DNA from: Solobacterium sp.
GTDB lineage: Bacteria; Bacillota_I; Bacilli_A; Erysipelotrichales; Erysipelotrichaceae
Direction: 5' to 3'
DNA: 10,598 bases
Assembly (NCBI GenBank): GCA_017419465.1
Contig: JAFOLE010000043.1
Coordinates: 1 to 10,598, forward strand
The notes under the pieces were generated by a model that worked only from the letters and a program-made list of their open reading frames with translations, was not told where the DNA came from and ran no database searches. Of this stretch, positions 1 to 6,348 are shown one piece after another (the stretch's first letter is position 1; each line of letters starts with the position of its first letter). The translations under genes were made by a program, and so were the position numbers.

Positions 1-488
1 CCTGCACGGGTTGTCGCACCGACAAGCGTGAACGGCGGAAGATCCAGACGGACGCTCCGGCTCCCCGCCTCTTTACCGACGATGACATCAATGCAGAAAT
101 CCTCCATTGCCGGATACAGTACTTCTTCCACGACCTTGGAAAGCCGGTGAATTTCATCAATAAACAGAATGTCTCCCGGCTCGAGCACGGAAAGAATGGC
201 CGCCAGATCGCCTGCCTTTTCAATGCTGGGACCGCTGGCAACGCGGATTCCGCTGTGCATCTCATGCGCAAGAATATAGGAAAGCGTTGTCTTTCCAAGT
301 CCCGGAGGACCATACAGCAAAACATGATCCAGGCTTTCATTCCGCTGCAGCGCTGCCTGAATAAAGATCCTGAGGTTTTCCTTCAGTGCATCCTGTCCGA
401 CATACTCATCCAATGTCTGAGGACGAATGCTTTCCTCTTCATCTCCGGCAGATGCAGCAGACAGTAAACGTGTATCATCCATCGTCAT
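1..488 (-). CDS. ruvB: Holliday junction branch migration ATPase RuvB (3' part outside window)
   Basis: RuvB is the AAA+ motor that is loaded on Holliday junctions by RuvA and drives branch migration during recombinational repair. The first 162 codons are visible. The N-terminal part has IRPQTLDEYVGQ (residues 21-32), typical of RuvB. Walker A GPPGLGKT lies at 60-67, Walker B with LFIDEIHR at 108-115, and the sensor 1 region VGATTRA just before the window edge. The chosen ATG at 488 has a GGAGGG Shine-Dalgarno nine bases upstream, placed in the last codons of ruvA; a second ATG two codons on (482) is possible. The gene starts 6 nt after the ruvA stop, so the two are almost certainly co-translated. 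The reading frame is intact to the edge, so the truncation comes from the window boundary and not from a mutation. Confidence 0.96.
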   Translation of the reverse strand, partial: MTMDDTRLLSAASAGDEEESIRPQTLDEYVGQDALKENLRIFIQAALQRNESLDHVLLYGPPGLGKTTLSYILAHEMHSGIRVASGPSIEKAGDLAAILSVLEPGDILFIDEIHRLSKVVEEVLYPAMEDFCIDVIVGKEAGSRSVRLDLPPFTLVGATTRA

Positions 489-494
489 CTAAGA

Positions 495-1088
495 TTACCC
501 TCCAAGCTTCTTTTTCATCAGAAACTGCAGTCCGAGCTTCAGATATTTCTCTGTGCTCTCCTGCGGGTTTCTGCTCATATAATCTGCCGCAGCGGATACA
601 TCCGGCTGACGGTATCCGAGATTGCGGAGCGCATCGCAGGCTTCTTCAATTTCAATCGGATACGACGGCTGATCCTGCTTGGTCTTTGCGGTAACCGGAA
701 CGAGTTTTCCCTTCAGATCAAGTACGATCTGGCTGGCGGTCTTGGCGCCAATACCGGGCATGGATTTGAGCACGGAGACATCGCCTGTTTCAACTGCTGT
801 AATAATCTTATCTGCACTTGCTTTTGCGAGCATGTTCATCGCCGTCTTCGGTCCAAGTCCCTTTACGGAGATCAGACGCAGGAAGAGATCCATCTCCTGC
901 TGGCTTTCAAAGCCGTAGAGAGACAGTTCTGCTTCGGTGTAATGCAGATAGGTAAATACCTTTACTTCTTCATTCAGATGAATTTTATCGGTATGCGCAT
1001 AGCTGACTTTCCAGCCCATACCGCCATGATCGACAATGAGCCAGTCGCTTCCGTAGCTTTCAACAGTGCCTGTGATAAATGCGATCAT
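495..1088 (-). CDS. ruvA: Holliday junction binding protein RuvA
   Basis: RuvA (197 aa, normal length) binds four-way DNA junctions as a tetramer and recruits RuvB hexamers. An N-terminal OB-fold covers about residues 1-62. It is followed by two helix-hairpin-helix motifs, VKGLGPKTAMNML (75-87) and MPGIGAKTASQIV (110-122), which contact the junction backbone. A variable linker (about 130-144) leads to the RuvB-binding domain III (about 145-192, with ACDALRNLGYR). The ATG at 1088 follows a GGAGGAGA site that begins right after the obgE stop codon (12 nt between the genes), so ruvA belongs to the rplU-obgE operon. No ruvC is present in the window, as in other Firmicutes, where RecU resolves junctions. 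Confidence 0.97.
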   Translation of the reverse strand: MIAFITGTVESYGSDWLIVDHGGMGWKVSYAHTDKIHLNEEVKVFTYLHYTEAELSLYGFESQQEMDLFLRLISVKGLGPKTAMNMLAKASADKIITAVETGDVSVLKSMPGIGAKTASQIVLDLKGKLVPVTAKTKQDQPSYPIEIEEACDALRNLGYRQPDVSAAADYMSRNPQESTEKYLKLGLQFLMKKKLGG

Positions 1089-1100
1089 GCATTCTCCTCC

Positions 1101-2372
1101 TTAGTCCGTAAAGTCCATGATATAGTTGCCGACAATTACCTGGTCGCCGTCCTTACAGCCGGCCTCCCGCAGTGCATTGTCGATTCCCATCTTTGCAAGG
1201 GTCTGCGCGAATGCGTAGGTATCATCCATATTGTCAAAATTGACCTGTTCCGCAAGACGATCCACTTTCGCGCTGTTTACCTTCCATCTCCGGTTGCCGA
1301 GATTGACGATTTCGAAATCCGGGCGCTTCGGTTCATAGCGGTAAACAACAACTTCTTCTTTTTCTTCTGTTTCTTCACTCTTCGCACGCTCTTCTTCAAT
1401 CTTTTCCATGGCGGCATAAAGGATTTCATCAAGCCCTTTATGCGTCAGCGTGCTGCACGGGAATACGGTAAGATCCGGATGGGCTTCTCTGAACCGTTTC
1501 AGGTTCTCTTCTGCTCCGTCCGTATCCATCTTATTTGCCGCAATGATCTGCGGGCGTTCACGAAGCTCCGGATCATAGTTAACCAGCTCTTCGTTGATGA
1601 TATCATAATCCTCCAGCGGATCCCGTTCTTCACCGCTCATATCAATGACATGAATCAGAACACGGCATCTGCGTATATGACGAAGGAATTCATGTCCGAG
1701 ACCCTTGCCGTCGGCAGCTCCTTCAATAAGACCCGGCATGTCCGCGAGCACAAACCCGCGTTCATCCGGAAGTGACACAACTCCGATATTGGGATCAATG
1801 GTTGTAAACGGGTATGCCGCAATCTGCGGTTTTGCCCGTGTAACAACGGAGAGGAACGTGGATTTGCCGACCGACGGAAATCCGATCAGACCCGCGTCCG
1901 CAAGAAGACGGAGTTCAAGCTGAAGCTCAAGCTTCTCGCCGATTTCACCCGGCTGCGCATATTCCGGTGCGTCGTTCCGGGCGGTCGCAAAATGACAGTT
2001 CCCAAGTCCGCCTTTGCCGCCCTTTGCGATCATAACAATCTGATGCGGTCTGGTAAGATCCGCAAGCAGATCACCGTTTTCCGCATTGCGCACCAGGGTG
2101 CCGAGCGGAACCTTGATCGTTACGTCTTCACCGTCTGCGCCATGCATTTTCTTGATCTTACCCGGTTCTCCGTTGCCGGCTTTTACCGAACGGGTGAACC
2201 GCAGCTTGGTCAATGTTGTCTCATTGGTATCTACTTCAATATATACATGTCCGCCGCGTCCGCCGTCTCCGCCGAACGGTCCTCCGTTGGCATAGAACTT
2301 TTCATGACGCCACGCGACGCATCCCTTACCGCCGTCTCCGGCCTTCACCTTTATTTTTATAAAATCGATCAT
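1101..2372 (-). CDS. obgE: Obg-family GTPase ObgE/CgtA
   Basis: Obg is an essential GTPase that associates with the 50S subunit in late assembly and links translation to stress and growth signals. The 423-residue protein has all three domains. The glycine-rich Obg fold (about 1-157) has runs such as AGDGGKG and GGDGGRGG. The G domain has GFPSVGKST (G1, 164-172), a TT switch I (190-191), DMPGL (G3, 211-215), NKMD (G4, 280-283) and CSTLT (G5, about 306-310). A C-terminal OCT domain (about 343-421) follows an acidic Glu/Lys-rich linker (about 323-342). The start is ATG with a modest GAGGA site five bases upstream. In Bacillus spo0B sits between rpmA and obg; here there is only a short spacer with a hairpin. 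No key GTP-binding residue is missing. Confidence 0.97.
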   Translation of the reverse strand: MIDFIKIKVKAGDGGKGCVAWRHEKFYANGGPFGGDGGRGGHVYIEVDTNETTLTKLRFTRSVKAGNGEPGKIKKMHGADGEDVTIKVPLGTLVRNAENGDLLADLTRPHQIVMIAKGGKGGLGNCHFATARNDAPEYAQPGEIGEKLELQLELRLLADAGLIGFPSVGKSTFLSVVTRAKPQIAAYPFTTIDPNIGVVSLPDERGFVLADMPGLIEGAADGKGLGHEFLRHIRRCRVLIHVIDMSGEERDPLEDYDIINEELVNYDPELRERPQIIAANKMDTDGAEENLKRFREAHPDLTVFPCSTLTHKGLDEILYAAMEKIEEERAKSEETEEKEEVVVYRYEPKRPDFEIVNLGNRRWKVNSAKVDRLAEQVNFDNMDDTYAFAQTLAKMGIDNALREAGCKDGDQVIVGNYIMDFTD

Positions 2373-2406
2373 AAAAATCCTCGCTGCTTTTTCAATTCAA
2401 ATGAAA

Positions 2407-2425
2407 GCCCCTGGTGTTCAGGGGC
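2407..2425 (-). terminator. Possible weak terminator/attenuator hairpin between rpmA and obgE
   Basis: Read on the minus strand, GCCCCTG and CAGGGGC form a perfect seven-base-pair stem with a five-base loop. It lies 12 nt after the rpmA stop and about 34 nt before the obgE start. The sequence after it is TTTCATTTGAATTG, a broken U-tract, so full termination is unlikely. Partial termination or a processing and stability role would fit the need for more ribosomal protein than ObgE. No separate obgE promoter was visible. The function is inferred from structure only. Confidence 0.5.
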
Positions 2426-2437
2426 GTCCGTGTGTTC

Positions 2438-2722
2438 TTATGCCTGCGGGTAAACAGATACCTGCTTTTTGTCACGTCCGAGACGTTCGTACTTCACGAC
2501 GCCGGATGCGGTAGCGAATAATGTGTCATCACCGCCGCGGCTGACATTTTTACCCGGGTAGATCCGTGTACCGCGCTGGCGGTAAATGATCGAACCGGCA
2601 TTGCAGAACTGACCGTCCGCAACTTTAGCGCCAAGGCGGCGGCCTGCGGAGTCACGTCCGTTCTTTGTGGAAGATACACCCTTCTTGGATGCAAAGAACT
2701 GAATATCTAATGTGAATTTCAT
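2438..2722 (-). CDS. rpmA: Ribosomal protein bL27 with cleavable N-terminal extension
   Basis: L27 is a 50S protein whose mature N-terminus reaches towards the peptidyl transferase centre. The 94-residue precursor begins MKFTLDIQFFASKKG. The first ten residues, ending in the Phe-Phe pair, match the Firmicute-type extension that the protease Prp removes (established in Staphylococcus aureus), leaving a mature protein starting ASKKG. The rest is typical L27: STKNGRDSAGRRLGAK (18-33), then IIYRQRGTRIYPG and GDDTLFA further on. The ATG overlaps the prp stop codon as ATGA and has a strong GGAGGTGT site at 2729-2736. It is third in the rplU-prp-rpmA cluster. Confidence 0.97.
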   Translation of the reverse strand: MKFTLDIQFFASKKGVSSTKNGRDSAGRRLGAKVADGQFCNAGSIIYRQRGTRIYPGKNVSRGGDDTLFATASGVVKYERLGRDKKQVSVYPQA

Positions 2723-3039
2723 GGTTTTACACCTCCGTTTTCCTTTATGTTCAAAAATTGAGTGTTGCCTTCTTCAACGGTTTTCAGCTGTATAACTGCC
2801 GTTTTCAGAATTGTCTGGGTGAGTTCATCATCCCCGCATTCCGTGATGTCGATCCGGTTATCACCGACTTTACATTTCGCATCACTGCCGAGTTCATACA
2901 GCGCATTGCATGTGCCGAAGGCAATGGCACTTACCGCTGCACAGATCAGATCTTCTCCTTTATCGGCACTCTGTGAATGGCCGCTGATCTTTACAGATCG
3001 GATTCCGTTCCGGTCGGCGGTAAGCACGACTTTGATCAT
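2719..3039 (-). CDS. prp: Ribosomal-processing cysteine protease Prp (YsxB family)
   Basis: Prp is the small cysteine protease that removes the N-terminal extension of L27, a step required for ribosome assembly in Firmicutes whose L27 has the extension. The protein is 106 aa from the chosen start, the usual family size. It has the family active-site pattern: SGHS with His21, then ED followed by Cys33 in GEDLICAAVSAI. The start is ATG at 3039, one base after the rplU stop, with GAGG a few bases upstream. A longer version from 3063 would add eight residues inside rplU and lacks a better site, so I reject it. The gene ends in an ATGA overlap with rpmA, which couples protease and substrate translation. 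The family assignment rests on motif, size and position. Confidence 0.94.
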   Translation of the reverse strand: MIKVVLTADRNGIRSVKISGHSQSADKGEDLICAAVSAIAFGTCNALYELGSDAKCKVGDNRIDITECGDDELTQTILKTAVIQLKTVEEGNTQFLNIKENGGVKP

Positions 3040-3040
3040 G

Positions 3041-3352
3041 TTAAGCCTCGATCGCGTTGACAATCAGCTTTGTATACGGCTGACGGTGACCCTGACGACG
3101 ACGGGTGCTGCCCTTCTTCGGCTTGTACTTGAAGATGTGGATCTTGCGTTCCTTGCCCTGCTTTTCAACAGTGCAGGTAACCTTCGCACCTTCTACATAC
3201 GGGGTTCCGATCTTTGTGGCCGCATCACTGACAAGAACAACCTTGTCAAATACTACGGTCTCACCCGGCTCAACATTGAGCTTTTCAACATAAATGGCCT
3301 GGTCCTTTTCAACCTTGACCTGCTTTCCGCCTGTTTCGATAACTGCGTACAT
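3041..3352 (-). CDS. rplU: Ribosomal protein bL21
   Basis: L21 binds 23S rRNA in the 50S subunit. The 103-residue protein begins MYAVIETGGKQ and has the conserved basic C-terminal stretch IFKYKPKKGSTRRRQGHRQ, all typical of the family. The start is ATG at 3352, eight bases after AGGAGG. An in-frame TTG at 3355 is possible but is closer to the site than usual and would only add one residue. The gene is first in its operon, behind a strong promoter and a structured leader, and is followed at one base by prp. L21 is thought to regulate its own operon in low-GC Gram-positives through the leader RNA. Confidence 0.97.
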   Translation of the reverse strand: MYAVIETGGKQVKVEKDQAIYVEKLNVEPGETVVFDKVVLVSDAATKIGTPYVEGAKVTCTVEKQGKERKIHIFKYKPKKGSTRRRQGHRQPYTKLIVNAIEA

Positions 3353-3358
3353 CAATTA

Positions 3359-3366
3359 CACCTCCT
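3359..3366 (-). promoter_or_regulatory. rplU ribosome binding site
   Basis: AGGAGGTG on the minus strand matches the anti-Shine-Dalgarno almost fully. Its distance to ATG 3352 is standard, which decides that start over the in-frame TTG at 3355. It lies at the end of the structured leader, so leader folding could control its access. Confidence 0.8.
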
Positions 3367-3459
3367 GACTGCATATCTTAAGACGCGCCATTAAGGGGGT
3401 TTTTACACGCTTAAACCCTTTTCTGAGCGGTTACAGACCTCAATCATGAGGACTGAAAC
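3367..3459 (-). ncRNA. Candidate L21 leader (cis-regulatory RNA of the rplU operon)
   Basis: Low-GC Gram-positives carry a conserved L21 leader upstream of rplU, thought to be an autoregulatory site bound by L21. Here the leader from the predicted transcription start holds a hairpin CCTCA/TGAGG (3438-3451, loop of four). Next is a stem CGCT (3426-3429) with AGCG (3408-3411). The loop of that stem contains GGGTTT (3413-3418), which can pair with AAACCC downstream (3397-3402). This arrangement is an H-type pseudoknot. The position directly before rplU supports the call. No covariance test was possible, so the exact boundaries and family membership are inferred. Confidence 0.65.
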
Positions 3460-3465
3460 ATGAAA

Positions 3466-3494
3466 ATATTATCACCCGCAGGTTCCTTCGTCAA
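3466..3494 (-). promoter_or_regulatory. Sigma-A promoter of the rplU-prp-rpmA-obgE-ruvAB operon
   Basis: On the minus strand the -35 TTGACG (3489-3494) and the -10 TAATAT (3466-3471) are separated by exactly 17 bases. A TG one base before the -10 makes it an extended -10. The expected start is near 3459, giving an untranslated leader of about 106 nt. It is the best promoter match in the window, as expected for ribosomal protein genes. Confidence 0.85.
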
Positions 3495-3498
3495 TCAG

Positions 3499-3523
3499 AA
3501 AATCCGTTTATTCAGCGGATTTT
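3499..3523 (-). terminator. Hairpin over the methyltransferase stop codon, likely terminator
   Basis: AAAATCCG and CGGATTTT form an eight-base-pair stem with a nine-base loop that contains the TAA stop of the methyltransferase gene. The T-rich arm serves in place of a classical U-tract, and it is followed by CTGATTGACG, so termination may be partial. The hairpin sits just upstream of the rplU promoter and marks the probable end of the dnaE transcript. Its symmetry would let it act in both directions. Confidence 0.55.
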
Positions 3524-4203
3524 TGAACATACAGGTCCGTCCGCACATATTCGCTGTGCAGACAGTCGAGATAGACCGGCCGCAGAAGCTTCAGCGGCAC
3601 TTCCGTTTCCAGTGTAAATTCCATCAGGAAACGTTTGAGCGTCCCTTCCTGCGTATCATATACCGGACAGAACCGGCTCAGAAGAAATCCGGTCTCACCG
3701 GCAGTAGTAAATACATCTTTAGACAGTTCCGCCGGGTAAACAATCATGACCCTGCCGCCCCGTTCCAGAAGCCGCCGGCTGTTTTCAAACAGTTCCAGGA
3801 CAGAAAGATAGTCCCGGTGCCGTGCAGCATACAGATAAGGATTACGGTTCTTCAGTTCCTCCGGCAGGGATTCAAAATACGGAGGGTTGCAGATGACTGC
3901 GGTAAACGGATCGTGCCGGTATGACTGAAGTGAGGATACCGACAGTTCTGCCTGAATGCCGTTTCGGGACAGATTTTTTTCTGCCAGTTCAATCACTTCC
4001 GGAAACAGATCAATGCCGGCAAGCAGTTCCGGTTCATATAGTGCCGCATAACAGAGAAGTGCCCCGTTGTTCGTCCCGACATCCAGAACCCGGTCATCGT
4101 CACTGAGCACAAGAAACCGGCCAAGCAGCTCGGTATCGCTGCTGAAATGATACCCTGAGGGATCCTGTTCGATTTCGTACGGTGTCGCAAACAGATAGTC
4201 CAT
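3508..4203 (-). CDS. tRNA1(Val) (adenine37-N6)-methyltransferase-like protein (TrmN6/YabB family)
   Basis: The 231-residue protein is a class I S-adenosylmethionine-dependent methyltransferase. Motif I is VLDVGTNNGALL (39-50), the acidic motif II is GID (63-65), and the catalytic NPPY (106-109) is typical of enzymes that methylate amino groups of adenine or glutamine. The N-terminal ATPYEIEQDPSGYHFSSDTELL resembles the YabB/TrmN6 group, which modifies A37 of tRNA1(Val); Bacillus members are annotated the same way. The family-level call is firm, but the exact substrate is inferred. The start ATG has GAGGAA upstream and lies 9 nt after the kinase stop, so the gene is probably expressed from the dnaE-regulator-kinase transcript. 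The last codons form part of a hairpin. Confidence 0.85.
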   Translation of the reverse strand: MDYLFATPYEIEQDPSGYHFSSDTELLGRFLVLSDDDRVLDVGTNNGALLCYAALYEPELLAGIDLFPEVIELAEKNLSRNGIQAELSVSSLQSYRHDPFTAVICNPPYFESLPEELKNRNPYLYAARHRDYLSVLELFENSRRLLERGGRVMIVYPAELSKDVFTTAGETGFLLSRFCPVYDTQEGTLKRFLMEFTLETEVPLKLLRPVYLDCLHSEYVRTDLYVQKSAE

Positions 4204-4212
4204 ACACGTTCC

Positions 4213-5673
4213 TCAGCTTTCCATTTCTTCCTTCGGACTGGTCAGTTCAAACCAGAACACCGAACCTTCTCCGACAACGGATCGTACGCCGTACTCCGCA
4301 TGATGACTGTCAAGAATCGCCTTTACGATAGAAAGTCCAAGACCTGTCGAAGACATGGAACGGGAGAACGACCGGCTGGATTTCTGATACCGGTCCCAGA
4401 TCAGAGGAATCTGGTCCTCCGGGATGCCTTCGCCTTCATCTTCCACTTCCACGCGAACGGTTTCTTCATCTTCTTTCATAAAGGCACGGATCGTAATGTT
4501 TTTATCCTGCGGAGAATGTTTGACCGCATTTGACAAGAAGTTATAAATCACTTCGGTAATCTTCGTTTTGTCTCCGTATACGACAAGGTCCTGCGGACAT
4601 TCAATATGTACATGAAGATGTCCCTCATCAATCATGACCGCAAAGAGCCGTACAACTTCCCGGATCACTCCGCCGATATCAAAATTGGAATAATTCAGCA
4701 CATAGGCGCCGCTCTGCAGTTTGGACAGTTCACTCATATCCACGACCAGATGATCGAGATAGTCTGCCTCGGAGATGATGACGTTCAGATGTTCTTCCCG
4801 CTTTTCCGGTTTGTCACCGGAGATATCACGGATCATTTCCGCATAGGCACGTATGGAGGTAAGCGGCGTCTTGATATCGTGCGAGACATTTGCGATCAGG
4901 TCTTTCCGCAGTTCATCGATCTTTGACAGACGCTGCGTAGCGTCATTCAGCGAGGCGGCAAGTTCTGCCGTTTCCGTAAATTCTCCGCCTTCAAAATGGC
5001 AGGAGTAATCCGCGCCGGCAAGTTTCCCCGCTTCCGTACTCATTCTTACGATCGGCCGGGAAAGCAGTGAGGAAATAATCAGCGAAACGATCGAGGCGAG
5101 AATGATCACGATCAGTGTAAACAGAACATACTGCCTGCCGAAGAAGTTCACGATGGAATCAACCGGTTCCAGCGGTGAGTTTACAAACAGATACAGCCGC
5201 GCAAGATTCAGGGAAATGCGTTTTCCGTAAAGCACCATATCCTGACCGGTACGTTCGTTCACGAAGTTCAGGCTTGTCTCCCCGCCCGAAGAATCGATCA
5301 GCTGGCGAAGTTCTGAACCGTTGGTGGTATCGACCGGTGAATCGGTTTCCGCGCCCGGATGAAATACACAGCCGCCGCCGATACTGTCTGCGGAATAGAT
5401 CATTGCGCCGGCACTGTTGTACATGGCGACACAGACATTATTGTCAACCGCAACCTGAAATGCGCGGTTGATCGCCGCGCTGTTTCCGTTTTCATTGATT
5501 ACGTATTCCTGGATCTGGTCGCCTACTTCCTTGACCACCTGAATCTTGTTGTTTCTATAATATGGCTTTACCAGCGAGAACTGCAGAATACCTAACAGCA
5601 GAACCACGCCGATTGCAAAGAGAAAGAAGAACAGCCAGATCGAGAACCGTATGCCATGCCGGTCAAGCTTCAA
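4213..5673 (-). CDS. Membrane sensor histidine kinase of a two-component system
   Basis: The 486-residue protein senses an unknown signal and should phosphorylate the adjacent regulator. A membrane segment (about 11-33) leads to an extracellular domain (about 34-180) and a second membrane segment (about 183-205). A HAMP linker (about 206-258) follows. The HisKA domain has SHDIKTP with phospho-acceptor His265. The ATPase domain has the N box NFLSNAVKH (378-386), G1 DEGEGIP (412-418) and G2 TGLGLS (443-448). The catalytic parts are complete. The extracellular domain has two cysteines, C81 and C102, which could form a disulfide. The start is TTG at 5673, overlapping the regulator gene by 11 nt. 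An in-frame stop lies nine codons upstream and no ATG, GTG or other TTG lies between, so this start is well supported. No clear Shine-Dalgarno is seen, which suggests translational coupling. Confidence 0.94.
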   Translation of the reverse strand: MKLDRHGIRFSIWLFFFLFAIGVVLLLGILQFSLVKPYYRNNKIQVVKEVGDQIQEYVINENGNSAAINRAFQVAVDNNVCVAMYNSAGAMIYSADSIGGGCVFHPGAETDSPVDTTNGSELRQLIDSSGGETSLNFVNERTGQDMVLYGKRISLNLARLYLFVNSPLEPVDSIVNFFGRQYVLFTLIVIILASIVSLIISSLLSRPIVRMSTEAGKLAGADYSCHFEGGEFTETAELAASLNDATQRLSKIDELRKDLIANVSHDIKTPLTSIRAYAEMIRDISGDKPEKREEHLNVIISEADYLDHLVVDMSELSKLQSGAYVLNYSNFDIGGVIREVVRLFAVMIDEGHLHVHIECPQDLVVYGDKTKITEVIYNFLSNAVKHSPQDKNITIRAFMKEDEETVRVEVEDEGEGIPEDQIPLIWDRYQKSSRSFSRSMSSTGLGLSIVKAILDSHHAEYGVRSVVGEGSVFWFELTSPKEEMES

Positions 5674-6325
5674 ATTTATACCCCATTCCGCGTACCGTCA
5701 CGATATAGTCACGATACGGTCCAAGATTATGCCGAAGCATTTTGATATGCGTATCTACCGTACGGTCATCTCCGAAATAATCATAATTCCAGACTTCTTC
5801 CAGAAGCTTGGTACGTGAGAGTGCCGTATTGCGGTGTTCCGCCATATAGATGAGCAGATCAATTTCCTTCGGCGTCAGGTTTGCCTTCACGCCGTCGACC
5901 ATGACCGTTCTGCCTGCAGCATCGATAACAAGACCGCCAAACTCCAGACTGCTGTTTTCGGGTTTCTTGGAGCGCTCAATTGCGACCTTGACTCTTGCCA
6001 TCAGTTCCTTGGGAGAGAACGGTTTGATCACATAGTCCACGACACCGAGTTCAAAACCGAACAGCTTGTCATATTCCTCCTGCCGCGCCGACAGCATGAT
6101 CACAGGAACGTCCTGGATCTGACGAATCTGCTTGCAGGCGGAAAAGCCATCCAGAATCGGCATCATGATATCCAGGATGACGCAGTCATACCGGTTGGAT
6201 TTTACCAGTTCTACCGCTTCCAGTCCGTTTTCAGCTTCATCGGATTCATATCCGTTCAAAGACGCATATTCCCGTACAACCTCACGGATATTTTTTTCAT
6301 CATCTACAATCAGGAGTTTAACCAT
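5663..6325 (-). CDS. OmpR/PhoB-family response regulator
   Basis: The 220-residue transcription factor pairs with the downstream kinase. The receiver domain (1-about 118) has the acidic pair D8/D9, phospho-acceptor D52 in VILDIMMP, S79 and K101 in KPF. A winged-helix DNA-binding domain covers about 128-218, with DDRTVDTHIKMLRHNL as the recognition region and VRGMGYKFE as the wing. One unusual residue is seen: the GVVDYVIKPF stretch has Val96 where most relatives have Asp (GVDDY). The start ATG has a GAGG site upstream and is 23 nt from the dnaE stop. The target genes cannot be told from the sequence. It is probably co-transcribed with dnaE. Confidence 0.95.
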   Translation of the reverse strand: MVKLLIVDDEKNIREVVREYASLNGYESDEAENGLEAVELVKSNRYDCVILDIMMPILDGFSACKQIRQIQDVPVIMLSARQEEYDKLFGFELGVVDYVIKPFSPKELMARVKVAIERSKKPENSSLEFGGLVIDAAGRTVMVDGVKANLTPKEIDLLIYMAEHRNTALSRTKLLEEVWNYDYFGDDRTVDTHIKMLRHNLGPYRDYIVTVRGMGYKFEA

Positions 6326-6348
6326 GGAAATACCTCATCAAATATTCG

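Noticed and set aside
942..1775. Plus-strand open frame of 277 codons antisense to ruvA and obgE
   Set aside because: Both opposite-strand genes are unmistakable from conserved motifs. The antisense product is low-complexity in places (a run of Phe), has no ribosome binding site and resembles nothing known. It is a codon-usage shadow.
3040..3063. Longer prp start eight codons upstream, inside rplU
   Set aside because: The family begins near MIKV, and ATG 3039 has a GAGG site at suitable distance. The longer form only adds a charged stretch encoded by the end of rplU.
2762..3394. Plus-strand open frame of 210 codons opposite prp and rplU
   Set aside because: It lies wholly across two conserved genes and their regulatory leader, with no motif or start signal of its own.
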